From: an uncultured Alphaproteobacteria bacterium
GTDB lineage: Bacteria; Pseudomonadota; Alphaproteobacteria; HIMB59; GCA-002718135
Reading direction: 5' to 3'
DNA length: 64,000 bases
Assembly (NCBI GenBank): GCA_902576125.1
Contig: CACGUF010000002.1
Location: forward strand, 64,145-128,144
In this document: piece after piece, positions 12,026 to 21,346 of the stretch
Layout: each line of letters starts with the position of its first letter
Position numbering within the stretch: position 1 is the stretch's first letter
Position numbers and translations under genes: made by a program
The notes under the pieces: generated by a model
What the model saw: the letters and a program-made list of their open reading frames with translations, nothing else
What the model was told of the DNA's origin: nothing
Database searches by the model: none

Positions 12026-12951
12026 TAACCATTTTTAATTTTAACTTCACTTTTAATTTTTCCTTTAATTCTAAATTGCTCAAATTTGAAAAACATATAA
12101 TCTACTGCAGAGTCTACATCAGTAATAGCTGCAATATGAGGAGTGATTGTAATATTTCGATTTTTCCAAAATTCATGTTTTTTTGGTAAAGGTTCTTTTT
12201 TAAAAACATCTAATGAGGCAAAAAAATTTGGGTTTTTGCTAATATGTTGCAGCAAATCAATCTCATTTAATGATGAACCTCTTCCAATATTAATTAATAA
12301 AGATTTTTTTTTCATTTTCTTCAAAAAAGATTTATTAATTAAATCTTTTGTTTCATTTGTAGCAGGAAGTATTGAGACTACAATATCTGATGATTGTAAA
12401 AAATTTCTTAAAGAATTTTTATAATAAATTCGTATTGATGAATTTCTTTTTTTATAGGAATTTTTATATCCAATAATATTATAGTCTAAATTTTTTAAAT
12501 TCTGAGCTACAAAATTTCCAATATAACCAAGTCCTAAAACGCCAATGGTTAAATCTTTATTTAAAGCAGTATATCTTTCCTCAAGCCATATTTTTTTGTC
12601 TTGAGCAATATGGTATTCATTGAGTTTTAATTGGTAGTTTAATATTTGAGAAAGCACATGATTTAACATACGTGCTCGCATATTTTGATCTTGGATTCTA
12701 ATTATAGGTGTATTTTTATAGCTAGACAATTTAAGTATATGATCTACGCCAGCTCCCAATGAAAAAACAATTTTTAAATTTATTAATTTTTTTAAAATTT
12801 TATCTGGTAAATTCCATATTAACGCAACTTCGATTTTATCTAATTCAATTTTATCATTAAGAGTATAAATTTTATGAGATTTAAATTTTTTTTTTAATGC
12901 TTTTAAAAATTCATTTTGATTTGAAAAAGTACAATAATATAAAATATTCAT
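12022..12951 (-). CDS. D-2-hydroxyacid dehydrogenase (glyoxylate/hydroxypyruvate reductase-like)
   Basis: LTIGVLGLGYIGNFVAQNL Rossmann motif, SILPATNETKDLIN, LINIGRGSSLNEIDLL, ASLDVFKKEPLP. Confidence 0.88.
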   Translation of the reverse strand: MNILYYCTFSNQNEFLKALKKKFKSHKIYTLNDKIELDKIEVALIWNLPDKILKKLINLKIVFSLGAGVDHILKLSSYKNTPIIRIQDQNMRARMLNHVLSQILNYQLKLNEYHIAQDKKIWLEERYTALNKDLTIGVLGLGYIGNFVAQNLKNLDYNIIGYKNSYKKRNSSIRIYYKNSLRNFLQSSDIVVSILPATNETKDLINKSFLKKMKKKSLLINIGRGSSLNEIDLLQHISKNPNFFASLDVFKKEPLPKKHEFWKNRNITITPHIAAITDVDSAVDYMFFKFEQFRIKGKIKSEVKIKNGY

Positions 12952-14066
12952 TAATTTTTTTTATCAATATTATTAATGATATGAAGGTATTTTTTTACTA
13001 CATCACTCCATAAAAAATATTTTTCAGCTCTAACCTTGGCATTTTTTCCAAGTTTTTCTACTTTTTTACGATCAGATAATAGGTTTTGAATTGATAAATA
13101 GACATCATTAATATTGGATAGTATCAAACCTGTTTCTTCATGAAGAACAGCCTCTGGGGTTCCTCCAACATTTGATGCTATTGATGGAATGCCATAAAAG
13201 GCAGCTTCTATATATGCTATACCAAAACCCTCTATGGATCTATTGCCTGATTCATCAGTTGTAGGCATTACCAATAAGTCAGTTTTTTTAAATAAAAAAT
13301 TTTTTTCATTATTATTAATATTGCCCACAAAAAGTACATTATTTTCAATATCTAAAGTCTTAACTAGTCTTTGCAAGCTTGAGAGCTCTTCCCCTGATCC
13401 TGCAATTACATAAAGAATGTTTGGATACTCTTTTTTAAGTTTTTCTATTGCTGAAAGAATATATGAATGCCCTTTTCTTTTTTCTAATCTTGCCAAAGTA
13501 ACTATGATTGGACTTCCATTTAATTTTTGAATTTTTTTATCAGGAAAATTAATATTATTTTGAGCACCAGGATGGATATATGCAATAGATTGATTTGTTA
13601 CACCAATATTCTTTATTAAATTTTTAGTATAATTTGAATTACAAACTATTTTAGAAACCTTATCATATGTAGTAATTAATCTTTTTTTATAATAAAAATT
13701 TTTAGGTATAATTTCATTACCATGAGCAAGACAAATGGATGGAATGGATTGATTATTTAAGATATCAACACTCAATTCAAAACTTTTCCAGCTATCTCCT
13801 ATAACACAAGTTATTTTTTTTAATTTTAAATATTTTTTTAAATCTATTATTTTTTTTCTTTTACGGAGAAATTTAATCCCACCAAATCTTTTTATACTTA
13901 TATTATTTTTAAAATTTGAGTCATATAAATTGTCTTCTGATTTGTTATACTGATCAGCTAAAATTAAAACTTCATATACTTTACTTAATTCTAACGATAA
14001 ACTTTCAACAAGATTTTCTATACCTCCAAGTCTTGGAGGGAAGCATTGTGTCAATATTATAATCAT
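12951..14066 (-). CDS. Glycosyltransferase family 4 (GT-B)
   Basis: FPPRLGGIENLVESLSLELS, VTLARLEKRKGHSYILSAIEKL, EGFGIAYIEAAFYGIPSIASNVGGTPEAV. Confidence 0.9.
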   Translation of the reverse strand: MIIILTQCFPPRLGGIENLVESLSLELSKVYEVLILADQYNKSEDNLYDSNFKNNISIKRFGGIKFLRKRKKIIDLKKYLKLKKITCVIGDSWKSFELSVDILNNQSIPSICLAHGNEIIPKNFYYKKRLITTYDKVSKIVCNSNYTKNLIKNIGVTNQSIAYIHPGAQNNINFPDKKIQKLNGSPIIVTLARLEKRKGHSYILSAIEKLKKEYPNILYVIAGSGEELSSLQRLVKTLDIENNVLFVGNINNNEKNFLFKKTDLLVMPTTDESGNRSIEGFGIAYIEAAFYGIPSIASNVGGTPEAVLHEETGLILSNINDVYLSIQNLLSDRKKVEKLGKNAKVRAEKYFLWSDVVKKYLHIINNIDKKN

Positions 14067-14251
14067 TCCTATAACTAACTATCTTGAATCAAAGATTAAG
14101 TGTATGATTAATTTAATCAGAAAATCATTTTTTTAAAAAAATAAGATTTTTTTATATTTATTAAAATTTTTAGAATTAATATATGCATATATTGCATACA
14201 ACTTATGTATTTAACTTGCTTGTATTGCATATATAAATTCATATATATGTT

Positions 14252-14449
14252 TTGAAAGGAAACAAAATGATTAACAATATAATTACTTTTATAAATGCTG
14301 CATACAAAGTTGCAAATGATTATAGTTTTGATGATGTTGATCCCAACTTAGTGAGATATTTTAGAAATGAATATGGAAAAGAATGGAGATCAGCTCTAAC
14401 TGAACACTTAAGCAAAAAAAATACTAGCAATGATAAAAAAGCTGCTTAA
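14252..14449 (+). CDS. Small hypothetical protein (likely start at the second ATG, 14267)
   Basis: AAGGAAAC ribosome-binding-like site before ATG; MINNIITFINAAYKVANDYSFDDVDPNLVRYFRNEYGKEWRSALTEHLSKKNTSNDKKAA; 3' end overlaps a second small ORF. Confidence 0.7.
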   Translation: MKGNKMINNIITFINAAYKVANDYSFDDVDPNLVRYFRNEYGKEWRSALTEHLSKKNTSNDKKAA

Positions 14450-14585
14450 TATTTTTTTTAGATCACTTACCTCTAATCATGAGCTTGAAAAGATTGAAAA
14501 ATATCTTTCTAAATCTGCAAATACATACGATTTAGAACAAAAAATTAGGGACCTTGATCAAAAAGGTAAATATAACCAATTTTAA
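14430..14585 (+). CDS. DUF3563-like small protein, 51 aa (not in supplied ORF track)
   Basis: Direct translation MIKKLLNIFFRSLTSNHELEKIEKYLSKSANTYDLEQKIRDLDQKGKYNQF*; resembles the DUF3563 pattern 'yLa.s.dl.dLE.r+reLd'. Overlaps the preceding ORF by 20 nt. Confidence 0.65.
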   Translation: MIKKLLNIFFRSLTSNHELEKIEKYLSKSANTYDLEQKIRDLDQKGKYNQF

Positions 14586-14603
14586 ATATAATTTTTACTG
14601 AAG

Positions 14604-16364
14604 TCAGAGAGGCAAGGTTACTTCTTGTAACCAAAGCTTCTCATCTGCGTTAAGAAGTGTTGATAGTTTATCAAATACTGTTTGATGATAATCATTTAAC
14701 CACTTCACTTCATGTGAACTTAATAACAAAGGTTCAATAAGGTCCCTATCAATTGGCGCCCATGAAATATTTTCAAAACCAAGCAAATTTTCATTCTCTT
14801 TATTAACTATAAGTATATTTTCAATACGAATTCCATATTCTCCCTCCTTATAATAACCTGGCTCATTTGATAAAATCATTCCAGTAAGTAAATCTACACT
14901 GGGAAACATATTTTTTTTAGATATTCTCTGCGGGGCTTCATGAACACTTAAAAAACTTCCAATTCCATGTCCAGTGCCATGATCGTAATCACATCCTATT
15001 TCCTTTAGACTCGCTCTTGCTATGTAGTCAATATCTGTGCCTTTTGTCTTTTCTGGAAAAGTATGCTTTGAAAGATTTATGTGTCCTTTTAAAACCCTAG
15101 TAAACATTTCTTTTTGCTCTTTATTTGCTTTTCCTAAAATTACAGTTCTTGTTATATCAGTAGTGCCATCAAAATATTGACCACCAGAGTCAAATAAATA
15201 AATGCTATTCTTTTTAAGTGGGATAGGTTTGTTTTTATCATATCTGTAGTGAGGAAGAGCGGCATTTTTACCAATAGCAGAAATTGTATCAAAAGAAACA
15301 GAATGGAATAGATCATTTTTTTTACGGAAAGAAAATAATTTGTTAGCTGCAGAGTCTTCATTTTCATTCTCAATATTGGGATGATTCTTCAACCAATATA
15401 AAAATTTTGTTACGCTTACACCATCTCTAATATGTGCTTTTCTAGCTCCCTGCAGCTCAATAGCATTTTTTGTTGCTTTTGGAATAAGGCATGGATTTTC
15501 ATGATGAACGGGTGCACAATTTTTTTTAATTGATAAATCATAAAAAAAATAAGAAGAAGCTTTAAAATCTAACCCAATTTTTGAATTATCTTCTAAATCA
15601 TTAAATACATCTTTGATTTTTTCTATTGGCTCTATGTTAATATAATTGGTAAGTCTTTTATTTAATATAGGTTCAACCACATCAAGCTTTATATATAAAA
15701 TTGGTTTATCCTTAGGAGATATTAATAAGTACGCGAAAGCTAAAGGTGTATTTATAATATCACTACCCCTTATGTTTAATAACCAAGCTATGGAGTCTAA
15801 ACTTGATAACAAATAGGCATCTAAATTATTTTTATCTAAAGTTTTAATAACATTCGTAAGTTTTTCTGAAGACTCTATACCTGCAAAATTTTTAGGATGA
15901 TCAAAAACAAAACCATAATTACGCTTAGGTTTGTCATCCCACAATTCATCAATTATATTATCTTCTGTAAAATATAATTTAGTTTCATTTTTAGCTGCCA
16001 AGTCTATATACTTTAGAGTCTCTTCGATTGAATGTAATTTTGGATCTAACGCTAGGTATTCATTTTTTATAAAGTATGCACTTAATTTTTTAGAAAAATC
16101 ATTAAGATGTTCTAGAGATATTTGATTACTGTCTACCTGTTCTCTAGCTTGAAAAGTATACCTGCCATCAACAAAAAGGCTTGCTGAATTTTGACTAACT
16201 ATAGCTCGACCTGCTGACCCTGAAAAGCCAGTAGCCCAAAATAATCTCTCAGAGTCTGGAGAAATATATTCATTTAAAAACTCATCTGTTCTATTGATAA
16301 TTAATGCATGTATATTTTTATCTTTTAATTTATTTTGAATTTTTTTTATTTTAATATTTTTCAT
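14604..16364 (-). CDS. M24-family aminopeptidase P (Xaa-Pro aminopeptidase)
   Basis: Creatinase N-domain (ALIINRTDEFLNEYISPDSERLFWATGFSGSAGRAIV) and catalytic LFDSGGQYFDGTTDITRTV, DHGTGHGIGSFLSVHEAPQ, LSNEPGYYKEGEYGIRIEN. Confidence 0.95.
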   Translation of the reverse strand: MKNIKIKKIQNKLKDKNIHALIINRTDEFLNEYISPDSERLFWATGFSGSAGRAIVSQNSASLFVDGRYTFQAREQVDSNQISLEHLNDFSKKLSAYFIKNEYLALDPKLHSIEETLKYIDLAAKNETKLYFTEDNIIDELWDDKPKRNYGFVFDHPKNFAGIESSEKLTNVIKTLDKNNLDAYLLSSLDSIAWLLNIRGSDIINTPLAFAYLLISPKDKPILYIKLDVVEPILNKRLTNYINIEPIEKIKDVFNDLEDNSKIGLDFKASSYFFYDLSIKKNCAPVHHENPCLIPKATKNAIELQGARKAHIRDGVSVTKFLYWLKNHPNIENENEDSAANKLFSFRKKNDLFHSVSFDTISAIGKNAALPHYRYDKNKPIPLKKNSIYLFDSGGQYFDGTTDITRTVILGKANKEQKEMFTRVLKGHINLSKHTFPEKTKGTDIDYIARASLKEIGCDYDHGTGHGIGSFLSVHEAPQRISKKNMFPSVDLLTGMILSNEPGYYKEGEYGIRIENILIVNKENENLLGFENISWAPIDRDLIEPLLLSSHEVKWLNDYHQTVFDKLSTLLNADEKLWLQEVTLPL

Positions 16365-17323
16365 AAATTTGCAAACATCTTCAAATCAATATTACCTCCT
16401 GATATCATCACAACAACAGATTTGTTTTTCAAATCAATTTTTTTCGTTAATGCGGCAGTTGCTGCTACTACACCTCCAGGTTCAACAATTATTTTTAAAT
16501 GTTCAGCAAAAAATTTAATTGCATTTTTTACCTCATCATCATTTACTACTAATCCATCACTCAAATTTTGAAGATTAATAGGGAACGTAAGTTTGCCAGG
16601 TTCTGGAGTTATAATCGCATCACAAATTGAATAATGTCCATGCTCATTTGCTAATATTTGAGAACTATTAAGAGATTTTCTTGTATCATCAAAACCATAA
16701 GGTTCCACAGAATATGACTCAATATTTTTAAATTTATCTTTTAAGTAAGTTGATGTCCCAGCAATAAGACCTCCACCTCCACAACAACATAGATATATAT
16801 CAGGTACAATATTATTTTCCTTCAATTGATCATAAATTTCTAAGCCTGCAGTACCTTGACCAGCAATAACATCAATATCATCATAAGGACGAATCAATGT
16901 TCTGCTCTCATCTTTAGAAATTTTTTCACCAATATTTTCTCTAGATTGTGTTGAAGGATCGTAAAGAATAACCTCGGCTTTATATTTTTTTGTATTTTCA
17001 ATTTTAATTTTTGGAGCATTGTTTGGCATAATAATTTTACAACTAATTTGATTTTGAAGAGAAGCATAAGCAACCGCTTGTGCATGATTGCCTGAAGAGT
17101 AAGCAACTACACCATTTCTTTTATTTTCTTCACTCAATTTAGAAATTTTATATGTTGCCCCCCTTAATTTAAAAGAACCAGTTTTCTGAAGATTTTCTAG
17201 TTTGAAAAAAATTTTAGAGTCTAATTTTTTATTAATGTAGTCATTTGATATTAGTGGAGTTTTAATAATTTGATTTTTTATTTTACTATAGGCATTGTCT
17301 ATATTTTTGTATGAAAAATTCAT
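16361..17323 (-). CDS. PLP-dependent threonine/serine dehydratase family
   Basis: FKLENLQKTGSFKLRGATYKI, VAYSSGNHAQAVAYA, CCCGGGGLIAG, VVVMISGGNID. Confidence 0.92.
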   Translation of the reverse strand: MNFSYKNIDNAYSKIKNQIIKTPLISNDYINKKLDSKIFFKLENLQKTGSFKLRGATYKISKLSEENKRNGVVAYSSGNHAQAVAYASLQNQISCKIIMPNNAPKIKIENTKKYKAEVILYDPSTQSRENIGEKISKDESRTLIRPYDDIDVIAGQGTAGLEIYDQLKENNIVPDIYLCCCGGGGLIAGTSTYLKDKFKNIESYSVEPYGFDDTRKSLNSSQILANEHGHYSICDAIITPEPGKLTFPINLQNLSDGLVVNDDEVKNAIKFFAEHLKIIVEPGGVVAATAALTKKIDLKNKSVVVMISGGNIDLKMFANL

Positions 17324-17347
17324 ATTAGAAATAATTATTAATTTAAT

Positions 17348-17917
17348 TTAAATCCAATTAACTGAATTAGCAACATCTGCTAAAAATGATTTTCTCTTTG
17401 CATCAGACACAAAAGGCACAGCAAAATACCTTCTATAATTTATCTTTTTAATTCCACATATATGGAAGACCCCTCGTTTTAATCTTCTTATCGGTAGGTT
17501 TAAAAAAAAGGTTGTTATAGCTAATCTTGGTGATCCATATGTACAAAATATTATTGCTTTTTTATTTTTTAAATTACCTAGTGGATAACCATAATTTCCA
17601 ATTAATTTCCTAAAAGTAAACGCCCAAGGTGGTGCTAAAACTTTATCAATCCAACCTTCTAAGATCGCTGGCATTCTGAAATTCCAAATTGGAGCAATCA
17701 GAACAATAACATCAGATTTTTCAATACGATTACGATGATCGAGAACTACATTATCTGGTTCTTGTCCAAAAAAAACAGGATCAAATTTTTCTTTATATAG
17801 GTCAACTAAATCAACTGTATGACCCTCCTCTTTTGCTTTTTTTATAAATGTATCTTTAATTGAAGAGTTAAAAGATTTCTCATCATAGTGAGAATAAACG
17901 ATAAATATTTTAGACAT
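17348..17917 (-). CDS. NAD(P)H oxidoreductase, flavodoxin-fold (NQO1/KefF-like)
   Basis: FIVYSHYDEKSFNSSIKDTFIKKAKEEGHTVDLVDLYKEKFDPVF, SDVIVLIAPIWNFRMPAILEGWIDKVL. Confidence 0.87.
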   Translation of the reverse strand: MSKIFIVYSHYDEKSFNSSIKDTFIKKAKEEGHTVDLVDLYKEKFDPVFFGQEPDNVVLDHRNRIEKSDVIVLIAPIWNFRMPAILEGWIDKVLAPPWAFTFRKLIGNYGYPLGNLKNKKAIIFCTYGSPRLAITTFFLNLPIRRLKRGVFHICGIKKINYRRYFAVPFVSDAKRKSFLADVANSVNWI

Positions 17918-17968
17918 AATTAGAGCATTGTAATTGAATTATTGGAAAAAAAATATAATTAAATATTT

Positions 17969-18241
17969 ATGAATGAACAAAATATTATTTCTCCATGTAT
18001 TAGCGTCTGCAAAACAGATCCTATTAGTGGTTTTTGCTATGGATGTGCTAGATCAAATGATGATAAAAAAGCTTGGAAAGACGAAAATACAACAAATGAA
18101 TGGAAGTTAAAAAATATTGAATTATTAAGAAGCCGTCTGAATGGATGGCATTTAGAAGCTTTTAATGAGTCCTATAAATCAAAACAAGAAAGTGGGTTAT
18201 CATTGATCAAAAAAAAATTGTTAGAGTCTCGTAATAATTAA
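17969..18241 (+). CDS. DUF1289 domain protein
   Basis: SPCISVCKTDPISGFCYGCARSNDDKKAW cysteine pattern. Confidence 0.85.
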   Translation: MNEQNIISPCISVCKTDPISGFCYGCARSNDDKKAWKDENTTNEWKLKNIELLRSRLNGWHLEAFNESYKSKQESGLSLIKKKLLESRNN

Positions 18242-18257
18242 ATAAACAAGTTTGATA

Positions 18258-18992
18258 TTAATAATCAATTTTTTTTAAATATAGGCCGTTTGCAGGTGCT
18301 GTTTGTCCTGCAGATTCTCTGTTCTTAGAATTAATAATGTCTAATATAGATCTATTTATATTTCCCTTAGCAATATCTACTAAGGTGCCAACCATGATTC
18401 TTACTTGTGAATGAAGGAATGATTTTGCTACAACCTCAATCATTATATTCTCATCTTTAATATCGATGATTATATCATCAATAGTTCTGATGCTACTTTT
18501 TGATTGGCAATGTGCAGAACGAAAAGCATTTAAATCGTGTTTACCAAGAAATGAAGCGGATTCATTTTTCATTTTTTTTGTATCTAAAATTTTATGAACA
18601 CACCATGCTTGATTTGTGTCTATTGTTAATGGAGATCTCCTATTAATTATTTTATATACATACCATCTTTTTTTAGCTGAAAATCTTGCATGAAAATCAT
18701 TTTCTACCTCCTCTGCTTTTAAAACTGAGATCATTAAAGGTCGTAAATGTTGATTTAAGCCATCTCTAATTACATCAGTAGAAATATTTTTTGAAATTGC
18801 AAAAGAAGCAATCTGTGCATAAGCATGAACACCTGCATCAGTTCTCCCTGCTCCATACACAACAACTTTTTCACCAGAAAGTTTAAATACCGAGTCTTGA
18901 AGTGATGACTGTATTGAAATTCCATTTGCTTGCTGTTGCCAGCCAACAAAATTAGTTCCATCATACTCAACAGTAATCTTATAGTTAGGCAT
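18258..18992 (-). CDS. truA: tRNA pseudouridine(38-40) synthase
   Basis: YDGTNFVGWQQQANGISIQ, VVYGAGRTDAGVHAYAQ, FLHSQVRIMVGTLVDIAKG. Confidence 0.97.
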   Translation of the reverse strand: MPNYKITVEYDGTNFVGWQQQANGISIQSSLQDSVFKLSGEKVVVYGAGRTDAGVHAYAQIASFAISKNISTDVIRDGLNQHLRPLMISVLKAEEVENDFHARFSAKKRWYVYKIINRRSPLTIDTNQAWCVHKILDTKKMKNESASFLGKHDLNAFRSAHCQSKSSIRTIDDIIIDIKDENIMIEVVAKSFLHSQVRIMVGTLVDIAKGNINRSILDIINSKNRESAGQTAPANGLYLKKIDY

Positions 18993-19908
18993 TTATTTTA
19001 TCATTTACTTCGAAAGAGAAACCTCGAATAAAATCTTTTAATTCAACAGCTTTTTTACCTTCACGCTGTATTAGTGTAGGAAGTATACTTCCATCATTAC
19101 ATCCTAACATAAATTTATTATTTAAAATTGTGGATTGCTGCCCTTTATCTTTACGCTTTATAGCTTTTAAAATTTTAATTCTCTCACCTCGATAAACAAA
19201 CCACGAACCTGGTTTTGGTCCATGAGCTCGTATGTGATTGTAAACTTGATTAGTAGAATTATTAAAATTTATTTTTCTATCAGCAGACGTGAACTTACTT
19301 GCGTATGTAACATTATTTGTGTCCTGTTTATTAGATGGAGTTTTATTTTCAAAAATTTTAGGCAAAACTTCAAGCATTGTTAGTTTACCTAAATTTGTAA
19401 GGGCAACTGTCAATTCATCACTATACATATCATCGCTTATTTTTAAGCTTGCTTGATAAATAATATCTCCAGCGTCAAGTTTGGGAGAAATCTTAATTAC
19501 ACTTATTCCAGTTTGCGCATCTCCTGCTAACAAAGCATGTTCAATTGGTGCTGCCCCTCTCCATCTTGGAAGTAAAGATACATGAATATTAATACATCCA
19601 AATTTTGGTATATCTAATAATTCAGATGGTAAAATGATACCATATGCAACTACAATAATTATATCAGGTTCAAAACTTTTAATTTTTTCCATTGCTGAGA
19701 AATCTATAGAACTTGGATAGAAGATTTCTAAATTATTTTTTTTAGCAATTTGATAAACTGGGCTTTCTTCAATATGCATGCCTCTATTTTTTTTTCTTGG
19801 AGGCTGTGTAAATACACCAACTATATTTAAACTATTATCAATTAAATGTTGTAAATGTTGGGCCGCTATATGTGGTGTGCCCATAAAAATTATTTTTTTA
19901 TCATTCAT
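18985..19908 (-). CDS. fmt: Methionyl-tRNA formyltransferase
   Basis: IIFMGTPHIAAQHLQ, GVFTQPPRKKNRG, GCINIHVSLLPRWRGAAPIEHALLAGD. Confidence 0.97.
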   Translation of the reverse strand: MNDKKIIFMGTPHIAAQHLQHLIDNSLNIVGVFTQPPRKKNRGMHIEESPVYQIAKKNNLEIFYPSSIDFSAMEKIKSFEPDIIIVVAYGIILPSELLDIPKFGCINIHVSLLPRWRGAAPIEHALLAGDAQTGISVIKISPKLDAGDIIYQASLKISDDMYSDELTVALTNLGKLTMLEVLPKIFENKTPSNKQDTNNVTYASKFTSADRKINFNNSTNQVYNHIRAHGPKPGSWFVYRGERIKILKAIKRKDKGQQSTILNNKFMLGCNDGSILPTLIQREGKKAVELKDFIRGFSFEVNDKINA

Positions 19909-20414
19909 CTATTTTTTATATTTTGTAATTTTTTTACTTTTTTTACTAATATGTTTCTTTTTAAAGATGATAGATAGTCAACAAATAATTTTCCAGATAA
20001 ATGATCAATTTCATGTTGCAGTATTCTTGCTTCATAACCATCTATTTCTTTTTTAATTAATTTTTCATTTTCATCTGTATACTCAACAATAATTTTTTTA
20101 GGTCTTTCAATATCTGCATATTGTTCAGGTAAAGACAAGCATCCCTCTTCCATGGTAGTTTTTTCTGCAGAATATTCTATAATTGAGGGATTAAATAAAA
20201 TATAATTTTCTTTTTTATCATTTTCCTTATCTTCAAAATTTATTGTAACAATTTGCTTTAATATACCAACTTGATTGGCTGCTAACCCAACACCTGGAGC
20301 TTTAATCATGATATCCATCATTTGATGCGCAATATTAATATCTTCTTTAGTAATTTTAGTTAGTTTTTTTGCTTTAAGGCGTAAAACTTCATTGGGAACT
20401 AATAGTATTTCCAT
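19905..20414 (-). CDS. def: Peptide deformylase
   Basis: GVGLAANQVG, EEGCLSLPEQ, ILQHEIDHLSGKLFVD metal/catalytic motifs. Confidence 0.97.
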   Translation of the reverse strand: MEILLVPNEVLRLKAKKLTKITKEDINIAHQMMDIMIKAPGVGLAANQVGILKQIVTINFEDKENDKKENYILFNPSIIEYSAEKTTMEEGCLSLPEQYADIERPKKIIVEYTDENEKLIKKEIDGYEARILQHEIDHLSGKLFVDYLSSLKRNILVKKVKKLQNIKNR

Positions 20415-20420
20415 TAATTT

Positions 20421-21020
20421 CTAGACTATTTTTTTTCGTGATTGAAATGCAGTATTTAGAGTATTTTCATCTAGATAATGCACTTCACCTCCAATAGGGA
20501 TACCTTGTGCTAATCTTGTAACTGTTAAATTTTTAAATAACTCTAATTTATCAGCTATTACGTGTGTTGTTGTTTGCCCTTCCATTGTAGTACTTAATGC
20601 AAGTATAACCTCACTAATCTTATTTTCCTTAATTCTTTTTAATAATTTAGTGATATTTAGTTCATCAGTTCCAATTCCATTGATTGCTGATAATGATCCT
20701 CCTAACACATGGTATAATCCTTTATAAAAACCAGTTCTTTCAAATGTCCATAAATCAGACACATCTTCAATGATGCAGATTGATTTCTCATCTCTGTTTG
20801 AGCTTGAGCAAATATTGCAAGGATTTTTCATATCTACATTACCACATACAGAACATTCACTAATAAGTTTATGAGAGGACTCCAATGTTTGTATCAAAGG
20901 TAACAATGATCTATCTTTGTTTTTTAATAAATAAAGAGCAATTCTTTGTGCTGAACGCCTTCCTAAGCCAGGAAGTTTAGAAATATCAGTGATTAATTTT
21001 TCTATTGCAGATCCGTCCAT
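20421..21020 (-). CDS. recR: Recombination mediator protein RecR
   Basis: LPGLGRRSAQRIALYLL, CSVCGNVDMKNPCNIC zinc finger, Toprim CIIEDVSDLWTFERTGFYKGLYHVLGG. Confidence 0.97.
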   Translation of the reverse strand: MDGSAIEKLITDISKLPGLGRRSAQRIALYLLKNKDRSLLPLIQTLESSHKLISECSVCGNVDMKNPCNICSSSNRDEKSICIIEDVSDLWTFERTGFYKGLYHVLGGSLSAINGIGTDELNITKLLKRIKENKISEVILALSTTMEGQTTTHVIADKLELFKNLTVTRLAQGIPIGGEVHYLDENTLNTAFQSRKKIV

Positions 21021-21022
21021 TA

Positions 21023-21346
21023 CTAAAAAGGCAATTTCATTCCAGGCGGTAAAGGTAATCCTCCTGTAACAGATTTCATTTCTTCTTGTGCAGCTGCCTC
21101 TCCCTTTTGTTTTGCATCATTAATTGCAGCAACTATTAAATCTTCTGTAATTTCTTTATCATCAGGTTTTAATAAACTCTCATCAAGGTTAATTCTTTTT
21201 ATTTCACCTTTAGCTGTGGCAGTAACTTTTACAACTCCACCTCCTGACAAACCTTCAACTTCGATAGAATTCAGTTTTTCCTGAGCTTCTGCCATTTTTT
21301 TTTGGAGTTCCTGAGCTTGTTTCATCATATTACCAATGTTAACCAT
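21023..21346 (-). CDS. YbaB/EbfC nucleoid-associated protein
   Basis: MVNIGNMMKQAQELQKKMAEAQEKLNSIEVEGLSGGGVVKVTATAKGEIKRINLD; between dnaX and recR. Confidence 0.96.
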   Translation of the reverse strand: MVNIGNMMKQAQELQKKMAEAQEKLNSIEVEGLSGGGVVKVTATAKGEIKRINLDESLLKPDDKEITEDLIVAAINDAKQKGEAAAQEEMKSVTGGLPLPPGMKLPF

